A stretch of DNA of 64,000 nucleotides from Candidatus Geothermocultor quzhuomuensis. Its GTDB lineage: Bacteria > Actinomycetota > Aquicultoria > Geothermocultorales > Geothermocultoraceae. The DNA lies in the NCBI GenBank assembly GCA_015711795.1, contig JACVJC010000002.1, forward strand, positions 1 to 64,000, written 5' to 3'. The notes under the pieces were generated by a model that searched no databases, had not been told where the DNA came from, and saw only the letters and a program-made list of their open reading frames with translations. The first letter of the stretch is position 1. Each line of letters opens with the position of its first letter. A program made the translations under genes and the position numbers. Shown here in pieces: positions 18,674 through 27,452 of this stretch.

Positions 18674-18821
18674 TATTAATTCAAAAAGTAAAGCACCTAA
18701 TTGCTTACCTGCTGACCGCCAAATACCTTACCAGCTAGTTAGCTTTTTGAGATTTGAAGAGAAATTTGAAGCATAAAAATTTGGATGAGTTTGTTTACTT
18801 CTCAAATATTAAGGAGTTTTT

Positions 18822-19673
18822 TTGAAGTGGAGAGAGTTTTTGGTTACTACAAATTATGCGAACTTGGAGATAGTTACTGCTATTTTACTTGAAAGCTTTC
18901 CTCAGGGATTTCAAATTGAAGAAGCTGAAAATAATGTTATTATTAAGATTTATACCTCTCCCTCTTATCCTTTAAGTTGCTTAAAAAATTTATTGAGAAA
19001 AAGAACTTCTTGCCTTAAGAATGGTTCTATCTTTTTTGAAGTAAAGGAGAATTTTATTGAGGAAAATGACTTTGTAAAGGAGCAAACTTTTTTTAAACCA
19101 ATTAAGATTGGGGAAAAACTATTGGTGAAACTTTCTTCAAAGGGATATTTTGGAGGTAAAAGGATTGTTATTGAAATGAAGCCAGGGATAGCTTTTGGCA
19201 CGGGAACTCACCCTACGACCCAAGGTTGCTTATTAGCTTTGGAAAGTTTAGTTAAAAAAGGTGATAGGGTTTTAGATGTTGGAACAGGTTCAGGTATTTT
19301 AGCAATCGCAGCTGCTAAGCTTGGGGCATCTAAGGTTTGGGCAATTGATAGTGACGAGTTATCAGTTAAAGTGGCTGGTGAAAATATTTATCTTAACCAA
19401 GTTGCTCAAAAAATATTTTTAAAAAATATCTCTTTTGAAAAGTTTATTTGCCCTCAAGTTGATATTCTTATAGCTAATTTAACCAAAGAAGATATTTTCC
19501 GAATGCTTTCTCGTTTTAAGAAAATTGGTAAGAGTTTTATTTTCTCTGGCATTTTAACTAGCTCCAAAAAAGAATTCGAAGAAAAGCTTTCCAGAGAGTT
19601 TAATATTATAAGGTTAATTTCTCGAGAAGGGTGGTTAACAGTCGTTTGTCGGAGGAAAGATGAGCTCACCTAG
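18822..19673 (+). CDS. prmA: Ribosomal protein L11 methyltransferase
   Basis: SAM-dependent methyltransferase that modifies L11. PrmA-specific KPGIAFGTGTHPTT is followed by the SAM-binding motif I, VLDVGTGSGILAIAAAKLGA, and the catalytic-type LIANLT. Length is 283. The TTG start is preceded by AAGGAG at a 5-nt spacing. It overlaps rsmE by 14 nt. The gene usually lies downstream of dnaJ; here hrcA is immediately upstream instead. Confidence 0.93.
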   Translation: MKWREFLVTTNYANLEIVTAILLESFPQGFQIEEAENNVIIKIYTSPSYPLSCLKNLLRKRTSCLKNGSIFFEVKENFIEENDFVKEQTFFKPIKIGEKLLVKLSSKGYFGGKRIVIEMKPGIAFGTGTHPTTQGCLLALESLVKKGDRVLDVGTGSGILAIAAAKLGASKVWAIDSDELSVKVAGENIYLNQVAQKIFLKNISFEKFICPQVDILIANLTKEDIFRMLSRFKKIGKSFIFSGILTSSKKEFEEKLSREFNIIRLISREGWLTVVCRRKDELT

Positions 19674-20382
19674 ATTTTTTGTCTCATCAGAGAAAGTCAA
19701 GGAGGGGAAAATTTTAATTCAAGGAAATGATTTCAAGCATATTCGCGATGTTTTAAGGTTAAGAGTGGGAAATGAGTTAATAGTTTCTAATGGTCTTTGG
19801 GAATACCAAGCAAAAATAGAAAAATTTGAGAAAGATAAGGTTGTTGCTGAAGTCTTGAAAAGTCAGAGAATCATTGAGGCTTTACCTAAAATAGCGCTCT
19901 TTCAAGGTTATCCTAAAGGGAAAAAGTTTGAATTCATTTTAAAGAAGGGAACTGAACTAGGTGCTGACCTCTTTTGTCCTGTCATCTTTGAGCGAACGGT
20001 CCCTAAAATAGAAAAAGATAAGCTCTCTCGCTGGCGAAGGATTGTTTTGGAAGCTTCGAAGCAGTGCCAAAGACCTATAATACCTGAGGTTTATCCACCT
20101 CTTTCTTTTAGTGAAGCTTGTGAGGTTTTAAGTGATTATGAGAAAGTCATCATTTTTTGGGAAAAGGAAAAGAAAAAATCTTTAAAGACTTTACTTAAGG
20201 GGGAATTTAAACAAATTGCTTTAGTCATTGGACCGGAAGGAGGCTTAAAAGAAGAAGAGGTTGAGAAGCTGGTAAGGTTAGGTGGAGAAAAAATCGGCTT
20301 AGGAAATGCGATTTTAAGGACGGAAACAGCCAGTATGGTCGCACTTATTCTTGTCCTTTATGAAGTTGGAAGGATTGGTTAA
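19660..20382 (+). CDS. rsmE: 16S rRNA (uracil-1498-N3)-methyltransferase
   Basis: RsmE of the SPOUT class methylates U1498 of 16S rRNA in the assembled 30S subunit. The N-terminal PUA-like part has FKHIRDVLRLRVGNELIV. The C-terminal knot has ERTVPK, KQCQRPIIPEV and the SAM-binding LVIGPEGGLKEEEVE...RTETAS. The 240-residue length is normal. It is preceded by GGAGGAAAG inside prmA. Confidence 0.95.
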   Translation: MSSPRFFVSSEKVKEGKILIQGNDFKHIRDVLRLRVGNELIVSNGLWEYQAKIEKFEKDKVVAEVLKSQRIIEALPKIALFQGYPKGKKFEFILKKGTELGADLFCPVIFERTVPKIEKDKLSRWRRIVLEASKQCQRPIIPEVYPPLSFSEACEVLSDYEKVIIFWEKEKKKSLKTLLKGEFKQIALVIGPEGGLKEEEVEKLVRLGGEKIGLGNAILRTETASMVALILVLYEVGRIG

Positions 20383-20389
20383 AGAATAA

Positions 20390-21586
20390 ATGTTTTTCGT
20401 TTTACCTATTAAAATAAATCGAACCTTTAAAAGTTTTCCTTATGCAACAATCATCTTAATTTTAATCAATGTCATTGTTTATTTTGGTACTGCAGCTGAC
20501 CTAACTAACATCACCCAGATTTTTGGTTTTACTTTTAGTAAATATGCCTGGTTTAGTTGGTTTACTTCTCTTTTCTTGCACGGGAGTTTTTTCCATCTTC
20601 TATGGAATATGTATTTTCTCTGGTTGTTTGGGAGTTTATTAGAAGATGTTTTGGGAAAACTAGGTTATTTATCAATTTATTTTTCTGGTGGTTTGTTTGC
20701 ATGCCTCCTTCATAGCGTAATGGTTAGCCTTTTTATCTCTAGCTTATCAGACCTTCCTTTAATTGGTGCTTCTGGAGCAATCGCTGCTTTACTCGGTGTT
20801 TTTGCTATTCGCTTTTACAAGAATAAAATTACTATGGCTTACTTTATTTTATTTTTTTTCTTCATAAGATGGGGAACATTTGCAATATCTTCTTTAGCTG
20901 GTCTTTCTCTTTGGCTAGGTCGAGAATTGCTGGCTGGGCTAATTCAACTTTTGGGTGAGGTAAGTAATATTGCAAACTGGGCTCACATTGGCGGTTTTAT
21001 TTTTGGAATGGTTTTAGCAAAGTTCGTTAATCTTGAAGATGAAGCTACTCTAGAGTATTTGAGTGAAGAGGCAGCTCACTGGGGTAAATTAGGACTTCAT
21101 AGTGGAGCAATCAGTCGCTATGAAGAAATTTTAAAAAAGGACCCATCAAATCTTGATGTTTTGAGAAATTTAGCTAAGAGTTATGCCTTGGCTAATTTAA
21201 AGGAAAAAGCAATTTCAAATTATCAAAAGGTTTTTGAGGTTATGTTAAAGTTGAACCAGCGAGAAGAAGCTTCAAAGGCTTATGAGGATTTTTATTTACA
21301 ATATCCCGACTATGTTTTTGACCCAAAATTACAATTTCTTCTTGCTTCCTTGTGTGATGGGAAGGGAAAGCTTGACCTTGCTCTAGATGCCTACTTAAAG
21401 TTGATTAAATCTTACCCTCAATCTCTCGAGGCTGAGAAAGCTCTTTTGAGAATGGGTGATGTTTATTTAAAGAAGGGTAATGTTTTAGAAGCAATCGAGG
21501 CTTATGAGAAGTTTATCCAGAGTTATCCAGCGAGCGAATGGTACTCTCTTGTTGAAGAAAAGCTAAAAAATCTTAAGAATCCTTAA
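20390..21586 (+). CDS. Rhomboid-family serine protease with C-terminal TPR repeats
   Basis: Intramembrane serine protease fold: several hydrophobic helices over residues 18-215, an FLHGSFFHLLWNMYFLW segment, catalytic Ser128 in GASGA and His199 in NWAHIGG, all as in bacterial rhomboids. Residues from about 225 to 398 form tetratricopeptide repeats (for example AISRYEEILKKDPSNLDVLRN split around residue 240), likely for protein contacts at the membrane surface. It follows rsmE by 7 nt. Substrates are unknown. Rhomboid-TPR fusions occur in other bacteria. Confidence 0.88.
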   Translation: MFFVLPIKINRTFKSFPYATIILILINVIVYFGTAADLTNITQIFGFTFSKYAWFSWFTSLFLHGSFFHLLWNMYFLWLFGSLLEDVLGKLGYLSIYFSGGLFACLLHSVMVSLFISSLSDLPLIGASGAIAALLGVFAIRFYKNKITMAYFILFFFFIRWGTFAISSLAGLSLWLGRELLAGLIQLLGEVSNIANWAHIGGFIFGMVLAKFVNLEDEATLEYLSEEAAHWGKLGLHSGAISRYEEILKKDPSNLDVLRNLAKSYALANLKEKAISNYQKVFEVMLKLNQREEASKAYEDFYLQYPDYVFDPKLQFLLASLCDGKGKLDLALDAYLKLIKSYPQSLEAEKALLRMGDVYLKKGNVLEAIEAYEKFIQSYPASEWYSLVEEKLKNLKNP

Positions 21587-21693
21587 TTTTTGATTCATAA
21601 TTCAAATTGACTATTAATCAATGGTTTTTACTTTTTCAAGAGAGTGGGAAAAGAAGGGGAAAGTAGTAACCATTTGAGTTAAAATTTTATTTT

Positions 21694-22956
21694 ATGAGAA
21701 CTTTTTCAATTTACACCTTTGGTTGCAAGGTTAATCAAGCAGAAAGTGAAGAGATGGCTCAAGCATTGCTTTCGAGAGGCTATAAGCTCGTTAATTCGTT
21801 TCAAAAACCTGATATTGAGGTTATTAATACTTGCACTGTGACTAGTGAAACTGACCATAAGGTGAGAAAATATATCCACAAAACTCTTAGGGATAACCCT
21901 AAAGCTTTTATTATCGTTACTGGTTGTTATGTTAATCGCTCATTTGAAGAAATAAAAGAAATTAAAGGGATTGATTTAGTAATCAAGAATGAAGAAAAAA
22001 GTCGATTAGGAGAAATTTTAGAATACACTTTGAAGGAAAAATCAACCAAACAAATTGATTTTCCTTTCTTTCCTCTTTTCCATACTCGAGCTTTTCTCAA
22101 AATTCAAGATGGTTGCGATGATTTTTGCTCTTACTGCATTGTCCCATTAGTTAGAGGGAAACCAAGAAGTAAACCTATAAAAGAAGTCCTTGAGCAAATA
22201 AACTTTCTAGCGGCAAATGGAGTTGAAGAAGTTGTTTTGTGCGGTGTTCATCTTGGTAGATATGGAGAAGATTTAGATGAAAAAGTTAGTTTAATCCAGC
22301 TTATTGAAGAAATTTTAAAAGTAAGTAGTTTGAAAAGGATTAGGCTCAGCTCGATTGAGGTTAACGAGATTAGTGAGGAGCTAATTAAACTTTTATCGAC
22401 TGAATCAAGAATTTGTCACCATTTACACATTCCTCTCCAGAGTGGTGATGACAAGGTCCTTAAAAGGATGGGAAGGAAATATACATCTTCAGATTACAGA
22501 GAGATAATTACTAAAATAAAGCTGCTCCTTCCTGATATAGCTATTACAACCGATATTATGGTAGGATTTCCTGGTGAAGATGAAATTTCTTTTAAGAATA
22601 CCCTTAAGTTAGTTGAGGAATTGAGATTTAAAAAATTACATGTTTTTCGGTTTTCACCTCGCTCAGGAACCTTAGCGGCTAGTTTTTCCGATAGGGTTCC
22701 AGGAGATGAGATTAAAAGAAGGGCAAAAATCCTTCGAGAAAGGAGCTTTCAGCTTGAGGAGGAATTTGCCCAAAGATTTATCGGAAAGGAACTCGATGTT
22801 TTAGTTGAGGATGAAGAAAAAGACTATCTTTTAACCGGTATTTCTAATAATTACCTGAGATTATTTTTTAAGGGAAGCCTTGACCAAAAAGGTAAGATTG
22901 TTAAAGTAAAAGCTAAGAAAGTTATGGGAGGTGCTTTATTCGGAGAAATCATTTAA
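21694..22956 (+). CDS. mtaB: tRNA threonylcarbamoyladenosine methylthiotransferase MtaB
   Basis: Radical SAM methylthiotransferase converting t6A37 to ms2t6A37 in tRNA. The N-terminal UPF0004 domain has TFGCKVNQAESE, TCTVTSE and TGCY cysteines for the auxiliary cluster. The radical SAM CxxxCxxC motif is CDDFCSYC, and HIPLQSGDD is a family mark. MtaB rather than MiaB is favoured by the CKVNQ start and by its position between the rsmE region and the HIT gene. The C-terminal TRAM-like part is short. The ribosome-binding site before the ATG is poor. Confidence 0.9.
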   Translation: MRTFSIYTFGCKVNQAESEEMAQALLSRGYKLVNSFQKPDIEVINTCTVTSETDHKVRKYIHKTLRDNPKAFIIVTGCYVNRSFEEIKEIKGIDLVIKNEEKSRLGEILEYTLKEKSTKQIDFPFFPLFHTRAFLKIQDGCDDFCSYCIVPLVRGKPRSKPIKEVLEQINFLAANGVEEVVLCGVHLGRYGEDLDEKVSLIQLIEEILKVSSLKRIRLSSIEVNEISEELIKLLSTESRICHHLHIPLQSGDDKVLKRMGRKYTSSDYREIITKIKLLLPDIAITTDIMVGFPGEDEISFKNTLKLVEELRFKKLHVFRFSPRSGTLAASFSDRVPGDEIKRRAKILRERSFQLEEEFAQRFIGKELDVLVEDEEKDYLLTGISNNYLRLFFKGSLDQKGKIVKVKAKKVMGGALFGEII

Positions 22957-22971
22957 AAGGGGGTTTAAAAA

Positions 22972-23316
22972 ATGGATTGTATTTTTTGTAAAATAATTAA
23001 AAGGGAAATTCCCTCTAAGGATGTTTATGAAGATGATTTTGTAAAGGCTTTTTATGACATCAATCCTAAAGCTCCAGTTCATGTCCTAATAGTTCCTAAA
23101 AAACATATAAATCCAGCTCAAGGATTTACTCAGGATGAAGTTGAGATTATCGGGAATCTTTTTTTAGCAGCTCAAAAAATTGCAGAAAAAGAAGGTGTTT
23201 TCCAAAGTGGTTTTCGGTTAATTACTAATTCGGGACCAGATTCTGGTCAAGAAATTGAGCATCTTCATTTTCATTTGCTTGGTGGGAAGCCCCTTGGCGG
23301 ATTGGTGGGAAACTAA
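22972..23316 (+). CDS. HIT-family nucleotide-binding protein (HinT-like)
   Basis: A 114-residue histidine triad protein: N-terminal CIFCKII zinc-site variant, PKAPVHVLIVPKKHI, and the catalytic triad region EHLHFHLLGGKPLG. Members hydrolyse nucleoside phosphoramidates; the cellular role is unclear. The ATG follows AAAAGGGGG at good spacing. The gene trails mtaB by 15 nt, so it is co-transcribed. Confidence 0.93.
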   Translation: MDCIFCKIIKREIPSKDVYEDDFVKAFYDINPKAPVHVLIVPKKHINPAQGFTQDEVEIIGNLFLAAQKIAEKEGVFQSGFRLITNSGPDSGQEIEHLHFHLLGGKPLGGLVGN

Positions 23317-23452
23317 AAGCAAAAACTGAAGCAAAAGCAGAGTTGATGACTTAAAGGAAAAGATGCAAAAGTCAAGATGATTTAAGTTGTAAGTCTAATT
23401 TGTTAGTTGACCTTTTGATTTCAATCTCAATTTATGAATTAAAGGAGGGTAG

Positions 23453-23899
23453 ATGGGCTTAAAGCAAAAGATCCAAGAAGATATGAGAGAAGCTTTAAAA
23501 AAGGGCGACAGGGAGAGACTGTCAGCTTTAAGGATGCTCCTTGCCCAAATTAAGAATGCTGAAATTGATAAAATTGGGGAACTAACTGATGAAGAAATTT
23601 ACCAGGTCATCACGAGAGAAGCAAGGAAGTGGGAAGAAGCTGCTGAGGAGTATGAAAAAGGGGGAGATTTAGAGCGAGCAGCTAAAGAAAAGAGAGATGC
23701 CAGTATTATAAAGGGTTATTTGCCCAGACAGTTAACTCCTCAAGAAATCGAGGAGCTTATTAAAGAGATAATTGAAGAAGTTGGAGCAAAAGGGATTCAA
23801 GATATGGGTCAAGTAATGAAGTTAATTATGCCAAAAGTTAGGGGGAGAGCTGATGGAAAAGTCGTTAACGAGATGGTTAAAGCGGCGCTTTCTTCTTAA
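23453..23899 (+). CDS. GatB/YqeY-domain protein
   Basis: A 148-residue YqeY family protein: the N-terminal helical segment MREALKKGDRERLSALRMLLAQIKN (split around residue 20), and a C-terminal GatB-like tail domain with GQVMKLIMPKVRGRADGKVV. The fold resembles the tRNA-binding tail of GatB, but the role is not established. A GGAGGG ribosome-binding site precedes the ATG. It stands between the HIT gene and phoH, as often seen with rpsU nearby; rpsU is not present here. Confidence 0.9.
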   Translation: MGLKQKIQEDMREALKKGDRERLSALRMLLAQIKNAEIDKIGELTDEEIYQVITREARKWEEAAEEYEKGGDLERAAKEKRDASIIKGYLPRQLTPQEIEELIKEIIEEVGAKGIQDMGQVMKLIMPKVRGRADGKVVNEMVKAALSS

Positions 23900-23910
23900 A
23901 ATGTTTACTG

Positions 23911-23919
23911 TGATATAAT
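23911..23919 (+). promoter_or_regulatory. Extended -10 promoter upstream of phoH
   Basis: TGA followed by a perfect TATAAT at 23914-23919, about 20 nt before the phoH TTG. No good -35 is present. It would give a very short leader and serve the phoH-pgpH-ybeY-dgkA operon. Confidence 0.45.
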
Positions 23920-23939
23920 AGCAAGTGAGTGAAGGCTAA

Positions 23940-24938
23940 TTGAAGATAAAAGAGGCAAAGCTATTTGTTCCCGAAGACCAATCAATGGTTGACCTTTTAG
24001 GTCAGAGGGACGAATTTTTAAAACTAATTGAAAAAGAATTCAATACTGAGATATTGGTTCGGGGTAATGAAATCTCTATTCAAGGCAACCAAGAAGAGGT
24101 AGAGAAAACAACCGCTGTTTTTAAGGAACTTCTTAATATCTTAGCTCAAGGAAGACATCTTGATTCACACGCAGTTGAGCAAGTTATGGATATTATTATG
24201 AGAGAGCAGGGAGAAATAAAACCCCGAGATGTTTTTTTTGATGTTATTTTAATTCACCGTGGGAAAGCAATTGGCCCCAAGACTTCAGGGCAGAAAAGAT
24301 ATGTTGAAGCAATTAGGAAAAGCACCATCACTTTTGTAATCGGACCAGCTGGGACAGGAAAAACTTACTTAGCAATGGCGATGGCAGTTCAATCTTTAAA
24401 GAATCGAGTGGTTGGCCGAATTATTTTGACTAAACCAGCAATTGAAGCTGGAGAAAAGCTTGGATTTTTACCTGGCGATATCTACGAAAAGGTTGATCCT
24501 TATTTTCGTCCTCTCTATGATGCCCTTTTCGATATGCTCGAACCTGAAGATTCCAGAAGATACATGGAGCAGGGAATGATTGAGGTGGCTCCATTAGCTT
24601 ATATGAGAGGGAGAACCCTTAATGATTCCTTTATTATCCTAGATGAAGCTCAAAATACGACACCGGAGCAGATGAAAATGTTTTTAACTCGACTTGGTTT
24701 TGGCTCAAAAATGGTAGTAACTGGTGACATTACTCAAGTCGATTTACCTAAGAGTGAAAGCTCAGGATTGATGGTTGTGGAAAAGATTCTTGCTAGTGTC
24801 GATGGAGTGGGGTTTGTTAACTTAACTGCCAGGGATGTAGTGCGGCACAAATTAGTTCAAAAAATAGTTGAAGCATACAAGCGATACGAAGAAAAGAAAA
24901 AGGTAGTCTCAACGAGGGATTCACGTGTTTCAAATTGA
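23940..24938 (+). CDS. phoH: PhoH-like ATPase
   Basis: PhoH/YbeZ ATPase, 332 residues. An N-terminal KH-like region (about 35-75) is followed by Walker A GPAGTGKT at 135-142, the PhoH core (TKPAIEAGEKLGFLPGD), and Walker B FIILDEAQNTTPEQMKM. It is linked genetically to YbeY in RNA metabolism. The TTG start has GAAGG 4 nt upstream. Its stop lies within the start of pgpH. Confidence 0.95.
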   Translation: MKIKEAKLFVPEDQSMVDLLGQRDEFLKLIEKEFNTEILVRGNEISIQGNQEEVEKTTAVFKELLNILAQGRHLDSHAVEQVMDIIMREQGEIKPRDVFFDVILIHRGKAIGPKTSGQKRYVEAIRKSTITFVIGPAGTGKTYLAMAMAVQSLKNRVVGRIILTKPAIEAGEKLGFLPGDIYEKVDPYFRPLYDALFDMLEPEDSRRYMEQGMIEVAPLAYMRGRTLNDSFIILDEAQNTTPEQMKMFLTRLGFGSKMVVTGDITQVDLPKSESSGLMVVEKILASVDGVGFVNLTARDVVRHKLVQKIVEAYKRYEEKKKVVSTRDSRVSN

Positions 24939-27045
24939 CCAGGACAAACTATTCACAACAATCCGCAACTTTTTAAGCTTAAAAAATAAAGATTTTCAAA
25001 GAATTTTACTCTTTATTTTGTTCTTTTTTATTTTAGCATCAATTGTTACTATTAAGTTTTGGCTTGGAGGAGTTAGAGGATTGGAAGTAGGTAAACCATC
25101 ACCTCAAACAGTTAAAGCTTCTAGAACAATTGAATTTGAAGATAAAGAGAAAACCAATGAACTGCGGAAAAAAGCAGCAGCTGGAATTACAGGAGTTTTT
25201 GACCATGATGTTTTAGCTTCAACTAGAGTTGAAGAAGATATCCGAGGATTTTATAGGGTTATTAGGGAGACTAAACGGGATACTACCCTCGATGAAGAGG
25301 CAAAGCTGTCTCACGTTCAAACACTTTTAGGAAAGGGCATTTCATTACGGATTTTAAGAATAGCTTTTACCCTTTCTGATCAAGAACTAAATACATTAGA
25401 AGAAAAGACAGTTGAGATTGCTAAAATCATTTTAAATAATAAGATAACTGGGCGAAATTTGCCTCAGTGGAAAAAGAAGTTCTCAAATTTATCAGCGGAA
25501 TTACCTTACGGGCGTTTGAAAAATGAATTGATTTCTAAAGTGGGCTCTTATTACTTAAGCCCTAATTACTTTTTTAATGCTGAAGAAACTCAGAGGTTGA
25601 AGGAGGAAAAGGCAAATAAAGTTCCTCCTTATATGATAAAAAAGTTGCAAGGTGAAGTTATTGTTCGTGAGGGAGAAGTTATCTCAAAGGAAAAAGCCAA
25701 AATCCTTACTGAAATGGGGTTATTGGGCCGAAAAATTGACTTTAAAAAGGTAGTTGGATTGACTTTATTAGTTGGTTTTGTTCTTTTTTCCATCGGATTT
25801 TACCTTTATCTTTATGAGCCTATGGTTTATAAAAAAAATAACCTTCTTGTTCTAATTGGTTTAATTATCTCAGCTATTGTTTTTTTGGCTCAAGTTTTGT
25901 CTTCTCTTTTTCCTTCTCTCCTGATTCCAATTGCTGCATCTGGTATGTTGGCTACTATTTTGATTAATCCCCAAGTTGGCATCATAACTCTCATTTCAAC
26001 CGCTATTTTAGTTAGTTTAATTATCGAAACTAATTTATCTTTTATTTTAGTTTCTATATTAGGAGGGCTTTTTGCAATTTATGTGGTTTCTAAGATTGAG
26101 GCACAAAGAGATTTGATTAAGGCAGGATTATATCTGGGAGGGGGTTTGGCTTTTCTTTCCTTTGTTTCATCACTTCCTTTTAACTTTTCTCTCGTTAGTT
26201 CGTTATCTTCAGCTGGAATTGGCTTATCTAATGCTCTTTTTTCAATAATTTTGACAATTGGGGGACTTCCTTTTTTAGAATCGGCTTTTAAGATAACAAC
26301 TAATTGGCGCCTTCTGGAACTGGCTAATCCCAACCATCCTCTTTTGAAAGAGTTAATGTTTAGGGCACCAGGAACTTATAATCATAGTATTGTCACTGGG
26401 AACTTAGTTGAGGGAGCTGCTCAATTGATTAAGGCAAATCCAATTTTAGCTCGGGTTGGAGCATATTACCACGATATAGGCAAATTAAAAAGACCATCCT
26501 TTTTTGTTGAAAATCAGATAGGTGGTGAGAACCCACATGATAAAACTAATCCTAACTTAAGCTGTCTCATCATTACTTCGCATGTTAAAGAAGGGGTTGA
26601 AGCAGCCAAAAATCATAAGCTTCCTCCAGAGATTATTTCCATAATTGAAGAACATCATGGTAATAGTTTAATTTCATATTTTTACCACAAAGCGAAGGAA
26701 AAAGTGGAGAAAGAAAATATTTGCGCAGAGACTTTCCGATATACTGGTGAAAGGCCGAAAAGCAAGGAATCAGCTCTTGTTATGTTAGCTGATTCCGTTG
26801 AGGCAGCTGCAAGAACATTGGTTAAACCATCCCCCCTCCGCCTTGAACAAATGGTAAAAAAGATAATCCAAGGTAAGTTGGAAGATGGTCAGCTAGATGA
26901 GAGCAAACTGACACTGGAGGATTTAGAAAAAATTTCTCAAGCTTTTATCCAAGTTTTAACTAGTATCTATCATACTCGAATGGAGTATCCTCCAGTTGAA
27001 ATGACCCCTTTTAAAAAAAGAGGTGGAGATGGAAGTAATCGTTAA
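24925..27045 (+). CDS. pgpH: PgpH-type 7TM-HD phosphodiesterase (c-di-AMP)
   Basis: A 706-residue membrane protein of the 7TMR-HD family. There is one N-terminal helix (about 23-45), a large extracellular 7TMR-HDED domain to about residue 270, seven membrane helices (about 275-465), and a cytosolic HD domain: HSIVTGNLVEGAAQL, then AYYHDIGKLKRP with the HD pair and a later EEHHG. Listeria and related PgpH proteins hydrolyse cyclic-di-AMP; that activity is inferred here. GTG start after GAGGGA, overlapping phoH by 14 nt. Confidence 0.92.
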   Translation: MFQIDQDKLFTTIRNFLSLKNKDFQRILLFILFFFILASIVTIKFWLGGVRGLEVGKPSPQTVKASRTIEFEDKEKTNELRKKAAAGITGVFDHDVLASTRVEEDIRGFYRVIRETKRDTTLDEEAKLSHVQTLLGKGISLRILRIAFTLSDQELNTLEEKTVEIAKIILNNKITGRNLPQWKKKFSNLSAELPYGRLKNELISKVGSYYLSPNYFFNAEETQRLKEEKANKVPPYMIKKLQGEVIVREGEVISKEKAKILTEMGLLGRKIDFKKVVGLTLLVGFVLFSIGFYLYLYEPMVYKKNNLLVLIGLIISAIVFLAQVLSSLFPSLLIPIAASGMLATILINPQVGIITLISTAILVSLIIETNLSFILVSILGGLFAIYVVSKIEAQRDLIKAGLYLGGGLAFLSFVSSLPFNFSLVSSLSSAGIGLSNALFSIILTIGGLPFLESAFKITTNWRLLELANPNHPLLKELMFRAPGTYNHSIVTGNLVEGAAQLIKANPILARVGAYYHDIGKLKRPSFFVENQIGGENPHDKTNPNLSCLIITSHVKEGVEAAKNHKLPPEIISIIEEHHGNSLISYFYHKAKEKVEKENICAETFRYTGERPKSKESALVMLADSVEAAARTLVKPSPLRLEQMVKKIIQGKLEDGQLDESKLTLEDLEKISQAFIQVLTSIYHTRMEYPPVEMTPFKKRGGDGSNR

Positions 27046-27451
27046 CGATCTTCAAGAGAGAATTCCTGTTAATCTAAGCCAGCTCGAAAAGCTAGCAAAA
27101 TTTGTTTTGAATTACAAAAAGGTTCCAGAAGACGCTGAATTAAGTATTGCCTTGGTGAGAAGAGAAGATATTAAAGACTTAAATGAGAAATATCGGGGAG
27201 TTTCATCATCAACTGATGTTTTAGCTTTTTCCTTAGAAGAAGACCCTTTGCTTGGAGAGGTAATTATTTCCCCTGAAGAAGCTATGGAGCAAGCGAAAGT
27301 TTATGGCAACTCTTTCGATGAAGAGCTCTTCCTTCTCTTAATCCATGGAATCTTACATCTTTTAGGTTACGAGGATGAAACTGAAGAAGATAAAAAGAAG
27401 ATGGAGAGAGAAGAAAAGGCAATTTTTAACCGTTTTTTAAGGCAGGTTTAG
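27029..27451 (+). CDS. ybeY: Endoribonuclease YbeY, variant metal site
   Basis: YbeY processes and checks rRNA, notably the 16S 3' end. The family pattern is clear (STDVLAF, GEVIISPE, HGILHLLGY), but the usual HGxLHLLGYDH zinc motif reads HGILHLLGYED. The first two histidines are kept, while the third ligand His is replaced by Asp (residue 116 from the chosen start). The ATG at 27029 is preferred over the GTG at 27023 because AGAGGTGGAG lies just upstream. It lies between pgpH and dgkA, the normal place. Activity may be retained with Asp as ligand. Confidence 0.9.
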   Translation: MEVIVNDLQERIPVNLSQLEKLAKFVLNYKKVPEDAELSIALVRREDIKDLNEKYRGVSSSTDVLAFSLEEDPLLGEVIISPEEAMEQAKVYGNSFDEELFLLLIHGILHLLGYEDETEEDKKKMEREEKAIFNRFLRQV

Positions 27452-27452
27452 C

